From positions 28,749 to 92,748 of the forward strand of contig NZ_RIAV01000011.1 of the NCBI RefSeq assembly GCF_003852715.1: a DNA stretch of 64,000 nucleotides, written 5' to 3'. Below, piece by piece: positions 26,768 to 35,680 of this stretch. Source of the DNA: Ectobacillus antri. GTDB lineage: Bacteria; Bacillota; Bacilli; Bacillales; Bacillaceae_G. The position numbers were made by a program, and so were the translations under genes. The notes beneath the pieces were generated by a model that saw only the letters and a program-made list of their open reading frames with translations, searched no databases and was not told where the DNA came from. How positions within the stretch are numbered: position 1 is the stretch's first letter; every line of letters starts with the position of its first letter.

Positions 26768-29035
26768 ATGGAAACGTTTGAGATTTCAGTTCGCACTCTT
26801 GTTGAGTATGTGTTTAGAAGTGGTAGTATTGACGCAAGATTTCAAACGTCTCAAACGATGCTAGAAGGAACCCGCATTCACCAAAGTATTCAAAAGACCT
26901 ACAGTGAACTTGACAAAAAAGAGGTTCCGGTGCGTTTAGAGCTTGTACATCAAGATGTTCATTTTACGTTAGACGGCCGATGTGATGGGTTATTGTGGGA
27001 AGATGGTCCGCTCGTTGTAGATGAAATTAAGTCAACGATGCGTGACTTAGCTGAAATTACCGAGAACTCTTATCCGGTGCACTGGGCGCAGGCAAAGTTT
27101 TATGCCTATATGTACGCAAAAGAGCAGGATTTAAACGAAATGACAGTGCAACTTACATATGTCCAGGTAGAAAGTGGTGAGCAAAAGCGTTTTCGTGAAA
27201 CTATGGATTTAAAAGATTTAGAGGCGTTCGTATTTGGGGTGTTAAATCAATATGTACCGTATGCAGCGCTGCGAGCGAAGCAACGAAAAGAGCGGAATGA
27301 AAGTATGAAAAGGCTTGCGTTTCCGTTTCCAGCTTACCGCGAAGGACAACGTCAGCTGGCTGGTGCCGTCTATAAAACGATTGCGGAAAAACGAAACCTT
27401 TTCGCCAATGCGCCTACAGGTATTGGAAAAACCATTTCAACAACCTTTCCGGCCGTAAAAGCGATTGGAGAAGGGCTGGCTGAGAGATTGTTTTACTTAA
27501 CGGCAAAAACGATTACGCGCACAACGGCAGAAGAGGCGTTTGCGCGGATGGAGAAACAGGGTCTCTGCATGCGTAGTGTGACTATTACGGCGAAGGACAA
27601 GGTTTGCTTTAAAGAAGAAACTCGCTGTCAAAAGGAGTACTGTGAATTTGCGGATGGTTACTATGATCGAGTTAACGGAGCGGTGCTTGATATATTAGAA
27701 CACGAAACGCTGCTTACTCGCGGTACCATTGAAACCTACGCGCGTAAGCATACAGTATGTCCATTTGAGTTTTCTATTGAGTTGGCGTACGCTGCTGACG
27801 CGGTGATATGTGATTACAACTATATTTTTGACCCGCGTATTTCATTCAAACGTTTGTTTGAAGAGCAGAAGAAGCAAACAGTACTGCTAATTGATGAAGC
27901 ACATAACCTAGTAGATCGTGCCAGAGAGATGTATTCTGCGGAGATACAAAAATCACAATACTTGCAGCTACAAAGGAGTTTTAAAGGAGTAAGTGTGCCC
28001 ATTTTTGAAAGAGCGCGTGCCATCAATCAGCACTTGCTGGAAGTGAGAAAAAGGGCAGATGGAGAATTGGTGGAAAAGCGGATAGATGAAGAACTAGTGG
28101 GCTTAGTAGAAGGTTTTGTACAAGCTGCTGAGAAGGAGTTGATGGTGCAGGCGAATGAAGAGTTATTAGATGCATATTTTAAGGCGCAGGCATTTTTGCG
28201 TATTGCCGCGCTTTATGATGAGCGTTTTGTGATGTATGCGGAGACTACAGGGAGCGAAGTTCGCTTAAAGCTATTTTGCTTAGACCCGTCACATTTATTG
28301 AGACAGATGGGGAAAAACTATCGTTCTAAAGTCTATTTCTCTGCTACACTGACACCACCTTCGTATTATCGTGATATGCTCGGAGCGCAGGAGGAAGACT
28401 TCTCAATCGGCATTCCGTCACCGTTTCGGCGTGAACAGCTACAGGTGTTAGTACAGCCTGTTTCTACTAAATATCATGAACGGGAAAAAACAAAGCCGCA
28501 TATTGTCGCCGCGCTTGGGCGCATGACGGAAGTGCGAGGAAATTATTTAGTGTTTTTTCCATCCTATCAGTATATGAGAGATGTGTATGAACTTTATAAA
28601 AGTGAATCGCCACATATCCAAACCATCATGCAGGATACAGGAATGCGTGAAGATGAGCGTGAGTATTTTTTACAACTGTTTCAAGCTGACAATCCTGAAA
28701 CGCTAGTTGGTTTTGCTGTGCTAGGAGGGATTTTTTCAGAGGGAATAGACTTAAAGGGAGATCGCTTAAATGGTGTTGCGATTATTGGTGTTGGTCTTCC
28801 GCAGCTGGGACTTGAGCGTAACATTATTAAAGATTATTTCAATGAAAACGGCAAAAATGGATATGACTATGCGTACGTGTTTCCGGGCATGAATAAAGTG
28901 TTGCAGGCAGGTGGGAGATTAATTCGCTCGGAAGAAGATACAGGGACAATTTTGCTGATGGATGATCGCTTTTTACAAATGAAATATCGCAAGCTGTTGC
29001 CAGAGGAGTGGCAGCATTTTCAGATTCTGCAGTAG
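26768..29035 (+). CDS. PD-(D/E)XK nuclease - XPD/DinG-type DNA helicase fusion
   Basis: A 755-residue protein. Residues 1-150 form a PD-(D/E)XK nuclease-like module, with Asp73 and E86-x-K88 in the order expected for RecB-type nucleases. The remainder is an SF2 helicase of the DinG/XPD group: Walker A APTGIGKT at about 215-222, four cysteines at 280, 287, 292 and 331 that fit an Fe-S cluster, DEAH in [12 protein letters not shown], and C-terminal motifs FSATL and [14 protein letters not shown]. The start at 26768 follows AGGTGAT; a start at 26747 would add 7 residues. A role in repair of damaged or branched DNA is likely. Confidence 0.9.
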   Translation: METFEISVRTLVEYVFRSGSIDARFQTSQTMLEGTRIHQSIQKTYSELDKKEVPVRLELVHQDVHFTLDGRCDGLLWEDGPLVVDEIKSTMRDLAEITENSYPVHWAQAKFYAYMYAKEQDLNEMTVQLTYVQVESGEQKRFRETMDLKDLEAFVFGVLNQYVPYAALRAKQRKERNESMKRLAFPFPAYREGQRQLAGAVYKTIAEKRNLFANAPTGIGKTISTTFPAVKAIGEGLAERLFYLTAKTITRTTAEEAFARMEKQGLCMRSVTITAKDKVCFKEETRCQKEYCEFADGYYDRVNGAVLDILEHETLLTRGTIETYARKHTVCPFEFSIELAYAADAVICDYNYIFDPRISFKRLFEEQKKQTVLLIDEAHNLVDRAREMYSAEIQKSQYLQLQRSFKGVSVPIFERARAINQHLLEVRKRADGELVEKRIDEELVGLVEGFVQAAEKELMVQANEELLDAYFKAQAFLRIAALYDERFVMYAETTGSEVRLKLFCLDPSHLLRQMGKNYRSKVYFSATLTPPSYYRDMLGAQEEDFSIGIPSPFRREQLQVLVQPVSTKYHEREKTKPHIVAALGRMTEVRGNYLVFFPSYQYMRDVYELYKSESPHIQTIMQDTGMREDEREYFLQLFQADNPETLVGFAVLGGIFSEGIDLKGDRLNGVAIIGVGLPQLGLERNIIKDYFNENGKNGYDYAYVFPGMNKVLQAGGRLIRSEEDTGTILLMDDRFLQMKYRKLLPEEWQHFQILQ

Positions 29036-29108
29036 CTTGAGCAAAATATTTGGCGCATGTGCGGAAGGTGTTATAATACAAGATAATTCAAGCAAAGAGG
29101 TGAAAAGG

Positions 29109-30068
29109 ATGAGCGAACAAAAAGAACTTGCGACGTTTGCGGGTGGTTGTTTTTGGTGCATGGTAAAACCATTTGATGAAATAGACGGTGTATATGGAAT
29201 TGTGTCAGGTTATACAGGAGGTCATACAGAAAATCCGACTTATAAAGAGGTTTGCTCGGAGACAACAGGACATTACGAAGCGGTGCAAATCACATTCGAT
29301 CCGTCTCGCTTATCGTACGAGGAACTTTTAGAAATGTACTGGCGTCAAATTGATCCGACAGATGCAGGCGGTCAGTTTCATGACCGCGGGCAGTCGTATC
29401 AAACAGCTATCTTTTATCATACAGAAGAACAGCGCAAAAAGGCAGAAGCATCAAAACGAGCACTTGCAGAAAGCGGTGTTTTTAAAAAGCCAATTGTGAC
29501 AGAAATTCTGCCTGCTAAGCCGTTTTATCCAGCGGAGGAGTACCATCAGGATTATTATAAGAAAAACAGCTTCCGTTACGAAATGTATCGCAAAGGATCG
29601 GGTCGCGATGCGTTTTTAAAGAAGCATTGGCCAAAAAACAATGAGCATCTTAAGGAAAAGTTAACAGATATGCAGTTTTACGTTACGCAAGAAAATGGTA
29701 CAGAACCTCCGTTTCAAAATGAGTTTTGGGATCACCAGGAAGAAGGTCTTTATGTAGACATTGTTTCAGGGGAACCATTGTTTAGTTCTCGCGATAAATT
29801 TGACAGCGGCTGCGGCTGGCCGAGCTTTACAAAGCCGGTTATGTCGGCAAGTGTAAAAGAACATGTTGATCTCAGTCACCGCATGGTGCGTACAGAAGTG
29901 CGAAGCCGTGAAGCCGATTCTCACCTTGGGCACGTATTTGACGATGGACCGCGTGATAAAGGTGGATTGCGCTACTGCATTAACTCAGCAGCACTTCGCT
30001 TCATTCCCAAGGAAGATCTAGAGCGCGAAGGCTACGGTGATTTTAAAATTTTATTTGATAAGAAATAA
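29109..30068 (+). CDS. msrAB: Bifunctional peptide methionine sulfoxide reductase MsrA/MsrB
   Basis: A 319-residue fusion that repairs both S- and R-methionine sulfoxide in oxidised proteins. The MsrA domain (residues 1-155) has the catalytic GGCFWC and the family [16 protein letters not shown]. The MsrB domain (about 180-310) has [10 protein letters not shown], the zinc-type cysteine pattern and the catalytic [24 protein letters not shown] precedes the ATG at 29109. Bacillus species differ in whether MsrA and MsrB are fused; here they are. Confidence 0.95.
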   Translation: MSEQKELATFAGGCFWCMVKPFDEIDGVYGIVSGYTGGHTENPTYKEVCSETTGHYEAVQITFDPSRLSYEELLEMYWRQIDPTDAGGQFHDRGQSYQTAIFYHTEEQRKKAEASKRALAESGVFKKPIVTEILPAKPFYPAEEYHQDYYKKNSFRYEMYRKGSGRDAFLKKHWPKNNEHLKEKLTDMQFYVTQENGTEPPFQNEFWDHQEEGLYVDIVSGEPLFSSRDKFDSGCGWPSFTKPVMSASVKEHVDLSHRMVRTEVRSREADSHLGHVFDDGPRDKGGLRYCINSAALRFIPKEDLEREGYGDFKILFDKK

Positions 30069-30184
30069 GACTGCTACAATTGATACGAAATTCAGCAATG
30101 AAAAGGAGGAGCAGATATGGCTCTTCCTTTTTAAATGAAAGCTAATGTTGCTCATTTGCATTTGTTGATTGAAGCGCCTAATCG
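30069..30184. other. Short intergenic stretch between msrAB and an IS remnant
   Basis: It contains AAAAGGAGGAGCAGATATGG, a well-formed ribosome site followed by an ATG that opens only a four-codon frame. This may be the remains of a gene interrupted by the insertion element. Confidence 0.35.
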
Positions 30185-30472
30185 GGTTCTGGTGCAAAGA
30201 TTACATCCATTTGAAAGAGGTATATAGATTCCTAATGGAATCTGTTCTTATGCAGCCATTCCAAATAGTTGATGAATGAACTTCACTTGGTTTTGGACAG
30301 ACTTGTCCTGTAAAGTAAGTTGTCCTTTTTTAATGATATGCATCGCTTCTATTCCAGAAAGAATAGATTTTGCTTTTCCATACTAATCATGTCCTTTTTT
30401 AGAGTGGTAGTATTAGTATGTCCAAGATTTATAGATTAATTTCAAGTTAGCTGAAATTTTTGCACCAGAACC
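30185..30472. mobile_element. Internally deleted IS6-family (IS240-like) element
   Basis: Perfect 14-bp terminal inverted repeats GGTTCTGGTGCAAA / TTTGCACCAGAACC bound a 288-bp segment that retains only the 3' end of the transposase. Full-length relatives are about 0.8-0.9 kb. No 8-bp target duplication is visible (flanks CCTAATCG and TGGAAAAG). Confidence 0.8.
30248..30380 (-). pseudogene. IS6-family transposase C-terminal fragment
   Basis: Read on the minus strand it encodes GKAKSILSGIEAMHIIKKGQ and ends FIHQLFGMAA, the conserved tail of IS26/IS240-type DDE transposases. The N-terminal HTH and the catalytic DDE residues are deleted. Confidence 0.8.
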
Positions 30473-30491
30473 TGGAAAAGCGTTCAGACAC

Positions 30492-30528
30492 AAAAACAGG
30501 CTGTGGAGAAAGTCTTCTTCACAGCCTG
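30492..30528 (-). terminator. Terminator of the VanZ-like/secreted-protein operon
   Basis: CAGGCTGTG pairs with CACAGCCTG and the stem is extended by AGAA/TTCT. On the minus strand it is followed by TTTTTGTG. Confidence 0.75.
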
Positions 30529-30562
30529 AAAGCTCCTTCAATAAAAACTGGATGGGCTTACT

Positions 30563-31150
30563 TTAAGAGTTTGTTAAAATACTAGGATTATCTTTTTTTA
30601 GATGCGGTAACAAATTTTCCGCCACTTTCCATCCAGCTATGCATCCAATTACATTTAGAATGATATCATCTATATCAAATACTTTGTTGGGGTAATGTGT
30701 TATAAAATCTATAATTAGTTGGATACATTCAATACTAAGGGTTAATAACAAAGAAACTACAAGTACTTTTTTTAGACTTTGAACTCTTTTACTTAATATC
30801 TTCAAATAAACGCCCACAGGGAATAGCAAGGCCATATTCCCTATAACCTGTATCCAATTATGGTACTTTAGGGAAGGAATTATGCTTTTAAAAGGAATTA
30901 CCTGAAAAAACATTGAAATTTTGATGTCTGAAGTGTCTTTAAAGGTGTAGATTGGAAAGAAGACAACCTTTATCAAACACAAAATATAAACTATTACCGA
31001 GTATATTAGAAGCGTACTGAGTATATCTCTACGGTTCTTTTTAATCAAAAAATCCACTAAAAAGAACAAAAGAAAAGCTCCTAATATTAATATTCCGAGA
31101 ATCGATTCTTTAAAATCATATCTATGACCTACAATATCTCCTAGAATCAC
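30563..31150 (-). CDS. VanZ-like membrane protein
   Basis: A 195-residue protein with about five membrane spans. It has the VanZ-family pattern IPFKSI (for NxxPF), GNMALLFPVGVY and the SIECIQLIID segment followed by a DIDDIILNVIG block. VanZ was named for low-level teicoplanin resistance, but most members have no defined role. The start is a GTG at 31150 preceded by GTGGGTG. It lies 15 bases after a small secreted protein gene and shares its transcript. Confidence 0.8.
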   Translation of the reverse strand: MILGDIVGHRYDFKESILGILILGAFLLFFLVDFLIKKNRRDILSTLLIYSVIVYILCLIKVVFFPIYTFKDTSDIKISMFFQVIPFKSIIPSLKYHNWIQVIGNMALLFPVGVYLKILSKRVQSLKKVLVVSLLLTLSIECIQLIIDFITHYPNKVFDIDDIILNVIGCIAGWKVAENLLPHLKKDNPSILTNS

Positions 31151-31165
31151 TTAATCACCCACTTT

Positions 31166-31525
31166 TTAGTATGATACTACAATGCTACCAGACATAACTT
31201 GTCCAGTGAAGTTTCTTAAATACAATCTATGATTTCCAGAAGTTGTAGGATCTAAAGTACAGCTATCATTTACGTAAGAATAATTCCAAGAAGAATCTTC
31301 TACATTACCATTTGCATTCTCTAGATAAATGGTCATTGTTTGACCATTTACACCTTGTGTAGGATATGTTTTTACAGTTACAGTTGCGCTACTACTAACA
31401 GAGAAATATCTAGTGAATAATCCACCAGTCATCCAATATGTAGAAGAGAATGAACCTGCAAAAGCTACTACGGAAGGTAAGAGTATTGCTGCTGCTAGGC
31501 CTAACATTGCTAATTTTTTCTTCAT
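31166..31525 (-). CDS. Small secreted protein of unknown function
   Basis: A 119-residue protein with a clear signal peptide (positively charged MKKK, a hydrophobic core, cleavage near AFAG-SF). The mature 95 residues are rich in Ser, Thr, Tyr and Asn and predicted to be beta-stranded, with one Cys and no catalytic motif. I do not recognise the family. AGGAG lies about 11 bases before the ATG. It precedes a VanZ-like gene, so a cell-envelope or peptide role is a guess. Confidence 0.65.
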   Translation of the reverse strand: MKKKLAMLGLAAAILLPSVVAFAGSFSSTYWMTGGLFTRYFSVSSSATVTVKTYPTQGVNGQTMTIYLENANGNVEDSSWNYSYVNDSCTLDPTTSGNHRLYLRNFTGQVMSGSIVVSY

Positions 31526-32085
31526 TTTTAAAAATACTCCTATAATTGTAAAATTTTGTTGCGATAACTATTTTCTTATTATACTATCTATTTGTCAATT
31601 GTTTTTTTGAATGTAAAAATAAAGCGATTACAAGGAATGTTAAGATGGTTATTTTGTTCAAAGAACTTTTTTGATTTTCACTTAATTTGAAGAATAAAAA
31701 ATGAATACTCCATACATAGCTAGTTAACATAAGTCGGCATTATGGGTAGTTCCATGCTCAAGGGAATCCACGCCATTACTGGGTTTCTCTCATTCTTGGA
31801 CATTATGAAATATGCAGAATTTTATACATCCCCTACGCATCAGCGTTTGATGGAAATGATAGTTCCAAAATCCTGTATGAAATCCTGCATATCCTTAGCG
31901 TATAATATCCGCGTTTTACCGTCAGGACTCCATGCCCATCAAGCTAAGAAGTTTGGAACTACCCCAAAACGAATATTTTAAACAAATAAAAGGGTGGTAT
32001 TCCGCTATGAGGAATACCACCTTTCTTTGTCCGAAGCATAGTTAAAAATTTTGAAAACAACTATAAGCCTATAAGCCTATAAGCA
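31526..32085. other. 560-bp intergenic region with decayed sequence
   Basis: The left part is AT-rich promoter sequence for the secreted-protein gene. The part from about 31730 to 31980 is less AT-rich and reads as broken coding-like sequence on both strands with stops; no family was recognised. CTATAAGC occurs three times in tandem just before 32085. Confidence 0.4.
31988..32030. terminator. Hairpin terminator near 32.0 kb
   Basis: AAAGGGTGGTATTCC pairs with GGAATACCACCTTT, with T-rich sequence on both outer sides depending on strand. It probably ends the minus-strand membrane-protein gene to its right or an old transcript to its left. Confidence 0.7.
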
Positions 32086-32427
32086 TTAAGCGTGGTTCAG
32101 TGAGAATACTTTTTCTACCTTTTTTCTATTTACAAGCAAACAACCTATTGCAGTAATAAATATAATAACTTTAAATGCAAGTACATCCTCGTTTTGGAAG
32201 TTAAACGCAAGAATGTCAGCCGATATTACACAAACTAGTTCAATTAAGCGCTCTTTTAATGCCAACTGACGGAGAAAAAAATATTGAATTACTAATAATG
32301 CAGACCCAATGAATAACAAGGTAGCTAGCGTATATAAACCGTAGGAGTCACTTTGTTCATTACCAATACGTGAAAAAAATGAACCAAAAATAAATAGATA
32401 TCCTAAAGTACCTAGGCTATAAAGCAT
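32086..32427 (-). CDS. Small membrane protein of unknown function
   Basis: A 113-residue protein starting MLYSLGTLGYLF with about four hydrophobic spans and a short basic tail. The start at 32427 is the only ATG near the first span; the site AAAGAATCG is weak. Longer frames to 32577 would run antisense through the pseudouridine synthase start and are unlikely. It is divergent from that gene. The family is not recognised. Confidence 0.55.
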   Translation of the reverse strand: MLYSLGTLGYLFIFGSFFSRIGNEQSDSYGLYTLATLLFIGSALLVIQYFFLRQLALKERLIELVCVISADILAFNFQNEDVLAFKVIIFITAIGCLLVNRKKVEKVFSLNHA

Positions 32428-32472
32428 GTTACGATTCTTTAATAGAGCCAAATGAAAAAGAAGGTGTTCGTA

Positions 32473-33177
32473 TTGAGGATACAAAAATATGTCAGCGAAG
32501 CAGGGATATATCCGAGACGAGAAATTGAGCGGATGATCCGAGATGGCCGGATAACGATTAACGGCACGCCTGCTCATAAAAATAGCATGTTAGCAGAGGA
32601 AGATATGGTGCTTGTTGATGGTAAGCCGCTCGTAAAAGCAGAGATTCAGCCAGTGTACATTGCCCTGTATAAGCCGGTGGGCATTACGTGCACAGCACAA
32701 AGCAGTGTGAAGGAAAATATCATTGACTTTATGAATTATCCGGAGCGTATTTTTCCGGTGGGGCGTTTAGATAAGGATTCAGAGGGGCTTATTATCATGA
32801 CAAATGATGGTAGCATTGTAAATCGGATGATGCATAGCTCACATGAACATGAAAAAGAATATATCGTCACCGTAGATAAGCCGTTTGATGAGGCTTTTCT
32901 GCAAGGAATGGCGGCGGGCGTACCGATTTTAAACACGGTCACGAAGCCTTGCATAGTATCGCGGGTCGATGAAAACGTGTTTCGCATTATCCTCACACAA
33001 GGCTTAAACAGGCAAATCCGTCGTATGTGCAAAGTGTTTGGCTATAGAGTAACGAGGTTAAAGCGAATTCGGATTATGAATATTCATCTCGGTGAACTGC
33101 AGAGCGGAAAGTGGCGCTACGTGACAGAAAGCGAGCTTTCTGAGTTGATGTACCAACTAGAAGAGGACCTCAAATGA
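32473..33177 (+). CDS. 23S rRNA pseudouridine synthase, RluB/RluE/RluF family
   Basis: A 234-residue enzyme making pseudouridine in large-subunit rRNA. An N-terminal S4 RNA-binding domain (YVSEAGIYPRREIERMIRDG) precedes the catalytic domain with GRLDKDSEGL, whose Asp is the nucleophile, YIALYKPVGI and GLNRQIRRMC. It is most similar in layout to RluF. The start is a TTG at 32473, seven bases after GAAGGTG; an upstream ATG at 32452 has no site. Its last codons overlap the tail of the converging response-regulator gene. Confidence 0.88.
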   Translation: MRIQKYVSEAGIYPRREIERMIRDGRITINGTPAHKNSMLAEEDMVLVDGKPLVKAEIQPVYIALYKPVGITCTAQSSVKENIIDFMNYPERIFPVGRLDKDSEGLIIMTNDGSIVNRMMHSSHEHEKEYIVTVDKPFDEAFLQGMAAGVPILNTVTKPCIVSRVDENVFRIILTQGLNRQIRRMCKVFGYRVTRLKRIRIMNIHLGELQSGKWRYVTESELSELMYQLEEDLK

Positions 33178-33186
33178 GATCCTCTT
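33161..33186. terminator. Shared terminator inside two converging gene ends
   Basis: AAGAGGACCTC and GAGATCCTCTT form a hairpin that contains the stop codons of both the pseudouridine synthase and the response regulator, with TTTTGC on the right and an A-rich run on the left. Confidence 0.75.
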
Positions 33187-33811
33187 CTTTTGCTTTATTT
33201 ACAGCCTGTAGGCGGTTTTTCACATCGAGTTTATGATATAAACTTGAGATATAGTTTTTCACAGTACCTTCTGATAAAAAGAGGCGCTCTGCAGTGTCTT
33301 TGTTGCTTAAACCGTGCGCTAAGCATTCCAGTACCTGCACTTCACGTTCTGTGAGATCGTACGGAGCAGGCGCTTGAACTGCCTGAGTGACAGACGGTTG
33401 AATTTGTTGTACCAGTATCTTTGCCAAATCATTCGGCAGCAGTGTGCCTCCTGTATGAACAAGTTTGATGCCGGCAATAAGGTCTTTTGGATGCATCGCC
33501 TTGAGTAGATATCCTTCCGCACCGATAGAAAGTGCATCAATTACATGCTGAATTTCCTGAAACGTTGTCAAAATCATAATGCGTATTTCAGGATGAGTAG
33601 CCTTAATGAACTTAGTAGCAGTAATACCGTCCATAATGGGCATCTGAATGTCCATTAAAATAATATCAGGCTTCTTTTCCTTACTGAGCTCAACGGCTTC
33701 TTGTCCATTTTTAGCTAGGGCCACTACTTCCAGCTCAGGGTCCGTGTTTAATACAAACGCTAAGCTCTCCCGAATCAGTTCTTGGTCATCTACTAGCATA
33801 ATCTTAATCAT
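33170..33811 (-). CDS. NarL/LuxR-type response regulator
   Basis: A 213-residue two-component regulator. The receiver domain (1-120) has the acidic pair in LVDDQE, phospho-acceptor Asp in IILMDIQMP and the LTTF/LLKA switch positions. A linker leads to a LuxR-type HTH (about 148-210) with LTEREVQVLECLAHGLSNKDTA. It overlaps the kinase gene by 8 bases, so the two are co-translated. Probable targets include the DUF1700/DUF4097 operon divergent from the kinase gene. The signal is unknown. Confidence 0.92.
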   Translation of the reverse strand: MIKIMLVDDQELIRESLAFVLNTDPELEVVALAKNGQEAVELSKEKKPDIILMDIQMPIMDGITATKFIKATHPEIRIMILTTFQEIQHVIDALSIGAEGYLLKAMHPKDLIAGIKLVHTGGTLLPNDLAKILVQQIQPSVTQAVQAPAPYDLTEREVQVLECLAHGLSNKDTAERLFLSEGTVKNYISSLYHKLDVKNRLQAVNKAKEEDLI

Positions 33812-35003
33812 ATTGTATACCTCCTTTTAATGGGATTGTACATGTCACTACCACATGTTTTTCTATATTTTGTATGTGTAAATGTCCCTGTAGCTCTTCT
33901 AAGCGATTGCGCATACCAGTAAGTCCAAAGCCGTGCTGGATATCCTGTAATGCTTCCCCGTCATTTGTAATTTGTAACACCAGCTGTTGTGAGGTTATGG
34001 ACAGTTTTACCTCTATCTTCGTCGCATGGCCATGTCGTTTCGCATTCGTTAAAGCTTCTTGCAGACACCTAACCAGTGTGAGTTTAATCTGGGGTGACAG
34101 AGCGGTTTCTTCCCCCTGCAAAGTAAAGGTGACTGTTGTTTCCGCATGCTGTTGAAAATCAGAAGCAACACGCTGCAGTTGCTTCCAAAGTAGTTCATCA
34201 TTGTCTGTTGGTGCGATTTGATGGATGTTTTTGCGAATGGCATCTAAACCGGTGCGAGACACTTGTGCTAGCGACTCCGCTTTTTGCTTGGCTAACGCGG
34301 GATTGCTGTCAATCATATACGATAACGCATCAAGCCCTACAATTACTGATGTAAAATGATGGCCAATAGAGTCATGAAGTTCTCTGGCTAAGCGATTTCT
34401 TTCCTCAAGAAGAGTTACACCTTCAATTTGCGCTGCGTATTGCTCGAGCACTTTGTTTTGCTGTTGAATAAGGTGGTATTGTTTCATGTTTTCTTGTAAT
34501 AAACGCTTTGCTTTCATATGGGAACTAATAATAACATTTAGACTGATACCAAACCCGAAAAATATAATGATATCAACATACTGCATGAAAAATTCGAACG
34601 AAAATCCCAACGCTTTGTAGCGTGTAGCTGGCAGAAGAACAACAAACACAGGAATGGCCCAGCGCCCGGTTTGCTTGGTTGCAAGATATCCAGCGGTAAG
34701 AGCGCTCATGAGAACAATCGCAGCCCCGAGCTCAGCCTCTAGAATAAGTTGTGTGTACAGAATAAAGCTACCTACCAATAAAAAATCTACTAAAAAAAAG
34801 AGCGCTACGTTTTTATACTTAGGATTCCAGAAGAAATGCGGTACAAAATACGCCAAGGTGATGAAAACTACAAAATACGTATATGGAAAGCCTGAGAGTT
34901 TGTGAGGCTCTAAGTAGAAGAATAATAAACCTGAGGCAAACCAAATAAATCGAAGAGAACTGATAAACCAATCGATCCAAAGCCATTCACGTTGCATCTC
35001 CAT
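33804..35003 (-). CDS. Membrane sensor histidine kinase (HisKA_3 type)
   Basis: A 399-residue kinase. About five to six membrane spans fill residues 1-160 with very short loops, so sensing is probably in or near the membrane, as in LiaS/DesK-like kinases. A coiled segment leads to the dimerisation helix RNRLARELHDSIGHH with the phospho-acceptor His, and then a HATPase_c domain with ITNDGEALQDIQHGFGLTGM. AAGGAGATATGAC precedes the ATG. It forms an operon with its response regulator. Confidence 0.92.
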   Translation of the reverse strand: MEMQREWLWIDWFISSLRFIWFASGLLFFYLEPHKLSGFPYTYFVVFITLAYFVPHFFWNPKYKNVALFFLVDFLLVGSFILYTQLILEAELGAAIVLMSALTAGYLATKQTGRWAIPVFVVLLPATRYKALGFSFEFFMQYVDIIIFFGFGISLNVIISSHMKAKRLLQENMKQYHLIQQQNKVLEQYAAQIEGVTLLEERNRLARELHDSIGHHFTSVIVGLDALSYMIDSNPALAKQKAESLAQVSRTGLDAIRKNIHQIAPTDNDELLWKQLQRVASDFQQHAETTVTFTLQGEETALSPQIKLTLVRCLQEALTNAKRHGHATKIEVKLSITSQQLVLQITNDGEALQDIQHGFGLTGMRNRLEELQGHLHIQNIEKHVVVTCTIPLKGGIQYD

Positions 35004-35114
35004 GTCATATCTCCTTTATATAAGTACAGTCATAACCGTACAGTATCACTTCTTCCTAATTTTACTATATTGCTGCTGAGAAAAAAATCACAATATATTA
35101 TGACTCTCTTCACT

Positions 35115-35128
35115 TGGTCATGTGACCA
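35115..35128. promoter_or_regulatory. Inverted repeat TGGTCA-TG-TGACCA
   Basis: Six-base arms with a 2-base spacer sit in the divergent region between the sensor kinase and the DUF1700 gene, about 45 bp before the latter. It is a candidate binding site for the adjacent response regulator. Confidence 0.5.
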
Positions 35129-35173
35129 TTCCTGTTTATGATAAACGTATCATGATTAAAGGAAGCTGATGAT

Positions 35174-35677
35174 ATGAGCAGAGAAGATCTAAGAAAAGAG
35201 ATGGAAGCAAGATTTAAAGGGTTGCCTCCTGAGGAATATCAAAAAATGCTGTCATTATATGAAGAACTATATGAAACTGCCCAGCGAAACGGTAAAACAG
35301 AGAATGAAATTATGTCTGCTTTAGGTTTAGAAACGAAGCCGATTAAGCCTGAAGTATCCGGAATCAGATTTACACTCTCAGTTTTGGGATTGTTGTTTTT
35401 TAATATCGTTGTTGTGCTAGGGCCAGCTTTAACGATATTTGCAGTTTATCTTTCTCTATGGGCTGTAAGTTTTTCGCTGATTATCAGTGCCGTGGCGGCG
35501 ATTGGTGCAATCCTGTTTTTGGGGGAAAGCAACGCCCTGCAGCTCGTATTTCTGGCGATGGCGCTCGGCGGAAGCGGCACGTTGCTTGGAACCGCTTTGA
35601 TACCGCTTGGAAAGCTGCTGTATAAGGTCACAATTTGGTATGCAGCTTTGAATATCAAAATTGCGAGAGGAGAATAA
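35174..35677 (+). CDS. DUF1700/HAAS-domain membrane protein
   Basis: A 167-residue protein. Residues 1-60 form a charged helical HAAS-type signalling domain (LPPEEYQKMLSLYEELYETA), followed by three to four membrane spans. Such proteins commonly precede DUF4097 proteins in cell-envelope stress operons and are thought to transmit signals to the membrane. It lies 3 bases before the DUF4097 gene and is divergent from a two-component system that may control it. Confidence 0.82.
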   Translation: MSREDLRKEMEARFKGLPPEEYQKMLSLYEELYETAQRNGKTENEIMSALGLETKPIKPEVSGIRFTLSVLGLLFFNIVVVLGPALTIFAVYLSLWAVSFSLIISAVAAIGAILFLGESNALQLVFLAMALGGSGTLLGTALIPLGKLLYKVTIWYAALNIKIARGE

Positions 35678-35680
35678 AGG

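Noticed and set aside
30121..30472. Functional insertion sequence at 30.2 kb
   Set aside because: Only the transposase tail remains and the element is about a third of full length, so it cannot move by itself.
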